A DNA stretch of 14,766 nt from Lysobacterales bacterium (GTDB lineage: Bacteria; Pseudomonadota; Gammaproteobacteria; Xanthomonadales; SZUA-5): contig JANJUH010000006.1 of the NCBI GenBank assembly GCA_024710675.1, positions 1 to 14,766 on the forward strand. The letters run 5' to 3'. A program made the position numbers and the translations under genes. The notes under the pieces are model-generated. The model did not search any database, was not told the origin of the DNA, and worked only from the letters and a program-made list of their open reading frames with translations. Shown in pieces: positions 13,682 through 14,766 of this stretch. The number at the start of each line of letters is the position of its first letter. The first letter of the stretch is position 1.

Positions 13682-14737
13682 TCACACCCAAGCGAACTTC
13701 ACCCCCGGCAGCGTCCGGATGAAATCGGCGCCCATCAGCAGCGAGGGCGTGTAGTAGCCGGCGTGCGGGCCCTGGTCCTCGACCAGGAAGCGGGTGATGC
13801 GCAGCGCCGACTCGGCGGTCAGGTCGTAGCCGTTCGGCGTCACCAGCGTGGCGGTCTTGCGCTGGCCGGCGGAATCGATGACCTCCCCCCAGATGTAGGC
13901 CTGGCTCTTGCCGCGCTTGTCCGGCGAGGGCCCTTTTACCTTCGCCATCACGCGCTGCTTCAGCGCCCATTGCACCGGTGGCAACCCCAGCAGCGGGGTG
14001 AACCAGCGCAGGCGGCGCAGGCCCGAGATCATCGAGGGCGGCAGGGCCATGTAGACCTCGATGTCGGGAATGCCGGTGCTGACGAAGGCGGTGTAGACAT
14101 CGCCCCAGGGAATCGTCACGGTCTGGCGCTTGCCGTGCGGGAACTGGATCTCGCGCCGGCGAAAGCCGAGCGGCACGCGGGTCAGCTTGCCGCCCTTGCG
14201 TACCCGACCACCCTTGCCCAGTCCCTCGACGCTGGTCAACGCCGTGCCGCGGCTGGGGCCGCCCTCACCATCGAAGGCCAATGTCAGTTGCTTCGCGTCC
14301 GGCATCGCCTCGTGCAGCAACGCCGCCAGGCAATCGGTGGGCACGACATCGAAGCCGACACCAGGCACCAGCGCGATGCCGCGTTTGCGCGCCGCGGCAT
14401 CGTTGGCGTGGGCGTAGGCGAAGACATCGATCTCGCCGGTGATGTCGAGGTAATGCGCGCCCACCTGCAGGCAGGCCGCCACCATCGGCGCGCTGGTCGC
14501 CGAGAAGGGCCCGGCGCAGTGCAGCACCGCGCGCATGCCCGACAGGCCACGGCGCAAGCCTTCGGTGTCGTCGAGCGCAAAGGCGCGGTGCGGCAGGCCG
14601 AACTCGAGCGCCACCGATTCCGTCTGCGCCGGATCGCGCCCCGCCACGATGGGCTTCAGGCCGGCCGCGACCGCCTTTTCCAGCACGAGCCGCCCGGTGT
14701 AGCCATAAGCCCCATAGACCAGAAAGGGATCTGCCAT
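13682..14737 (-). CDS. Saccharopine-dehydrogenase-like NAD(P)-binding oxidoreductase
   Basis: 351 residues, complete. The N-terminus FLVYGAYGYTGRLV holds the Rossmann dinucleotide loop GxxGxxG (G9, G12, G15). It is followed by IVAGRDPAQ, the place that often selects the cofactor, and by the conserved segments VLHCAGPFS, HYLDITGE and ALVPGVGFDVVPTDCLA. These define the saccharopine dehydrogenase NADP-binding family, which includes reductases related to mycobacterial trans-acting enoyl reductase. Most bacterial members have no proven substrate. True lysine-pathway saccharopine dehydrogenase is not implied. The C-terminal half (about 150-351) has no motif I recognise. GGAG six bases before the ATG at 14737 supports the start. 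It converges on prmA across a REP pair and is probably transcribed alone. The cofactor family is secure; the substrate is unknown. Confidence 0.88.
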   Translation of the reverse strand: MADPFLVYGAYGYTGRLVLEKAVAAGLKPIVAGRDPAQTESVALEFGLPHRAFALDDTEGLRRGLSGMRAVLHCAGPFSATSAPMVAACLQVGAHYLDITGEIDVFAYAHANDAAARKRGIALVPGVGFDVVPTDCLAALLHEAMPDAKQLTLAFDGEGGPSRGTALTSVEGLGKGGRVRKGGKLTRVPLGFRRREIQFPHGKRQTVTIPWGDVYTAFVSTGIPDIEVYMALPPSMISGLRRLRWFTPLLGLPPVQWALKQRVMAKVKGPSPDKRGKSQAYIWGEVIDSAGQRKTATLVTPNGYDLTAESALRITRFLVEDQGPHAGYYTPSLLMGADFIRTLPGVKFAWV

Positions 14738-14766
14738 GCGATGCTCCGTCCCCGGAATTCGATCAG

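Noticed and set aside
13682..14737. Lysine-pathway saccharopine dehydrogenase
   Set aside because: Only the nucleotide-binding family is shown; no lysine-pathway neighbours, and most bacterial members of this family act on other or unknown substrates.

Overview
The window is GC-rich throughout. It combines a conserved gammaproteobacterial housekeeping operon (aroQ-accB-accC-prmA, 10349-13557) with a set of secreted proteins typical of Lysobacterales (Xanthomonadales): a lysyl-endopeptidase-like protease with a P domain, beta-propeller proteins, and short C-terminal tails ending in [DN]GFE. GTAGGAGCG-type and CCTCTCCCC-type intergenic palindromes fit the same order. I infer a Lysobacterales bacterium or a close relative; genus cannot be told from this sequence.

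Layout. 1-567: 3' part of a small membrane protein of unknown function. 568-936: AT-richer control region with tandem 15-bp palindromes, a possible promoter and a GAAA-loop hairpin. 937-2652: secreted lysyl endopeptidase homologue with propeptide, S1-type catalytic domain and P domain. 2653-3188: non-coding, with REP-like palindromes. 3189-5189: secreted protein with an N-terminal beta domain, fifteen decapeptide repeats and a seven-repeat Cys-rich propeller. 5186-5599: overlapping gene for a small secreted protein ending in DGFE. 7611-5578 (minus): membrane-spanning winged-helix/TPR regulator whose 3' end overlaps the DGFE gene tail-to-tail. 7612-7916: spacer. 10148-7917 (minus): secreted delta-60-repeat propeller protein ending in NGFE. 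10149-10348: divergent control region. 10349-13557: aroQ-accB-accC-prmA. 13558-13681: inverted REP pair. 14737-13682 (minus): saccharopine-dehydrogenase-like NAD(P) oxidoreductase.

How they fit together. The left two thirds encode envelope or extracellular products: one protease, two large propeller proteins and one small GFE-tailed protein, with one membrane-anchored transcription regulator lying among them. The regulator shares a strand with the delta-60 gene and converges on the other pair, so local control of these exported proteins is plausible but not shown. The right third is core metabolism: shikimate-pathway dehydroquinase, the BCCP and biotin carboxylase subunits of acetyl-CoA carboxylase, and the L11 methyltransferase, with spacings of 33, 22 and 4 bases that indicate one operon.

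The least explained features are the shared [DN]GFE C-terminus, the exact ten-residue stalk repeat joined to a CX4C seven-repeat propeller, the two-membrane-segment regulator, and the tandem palindromes upstream of the protease. No tRNA, rRNA, CRISPR array, transposase or integrase was seen.
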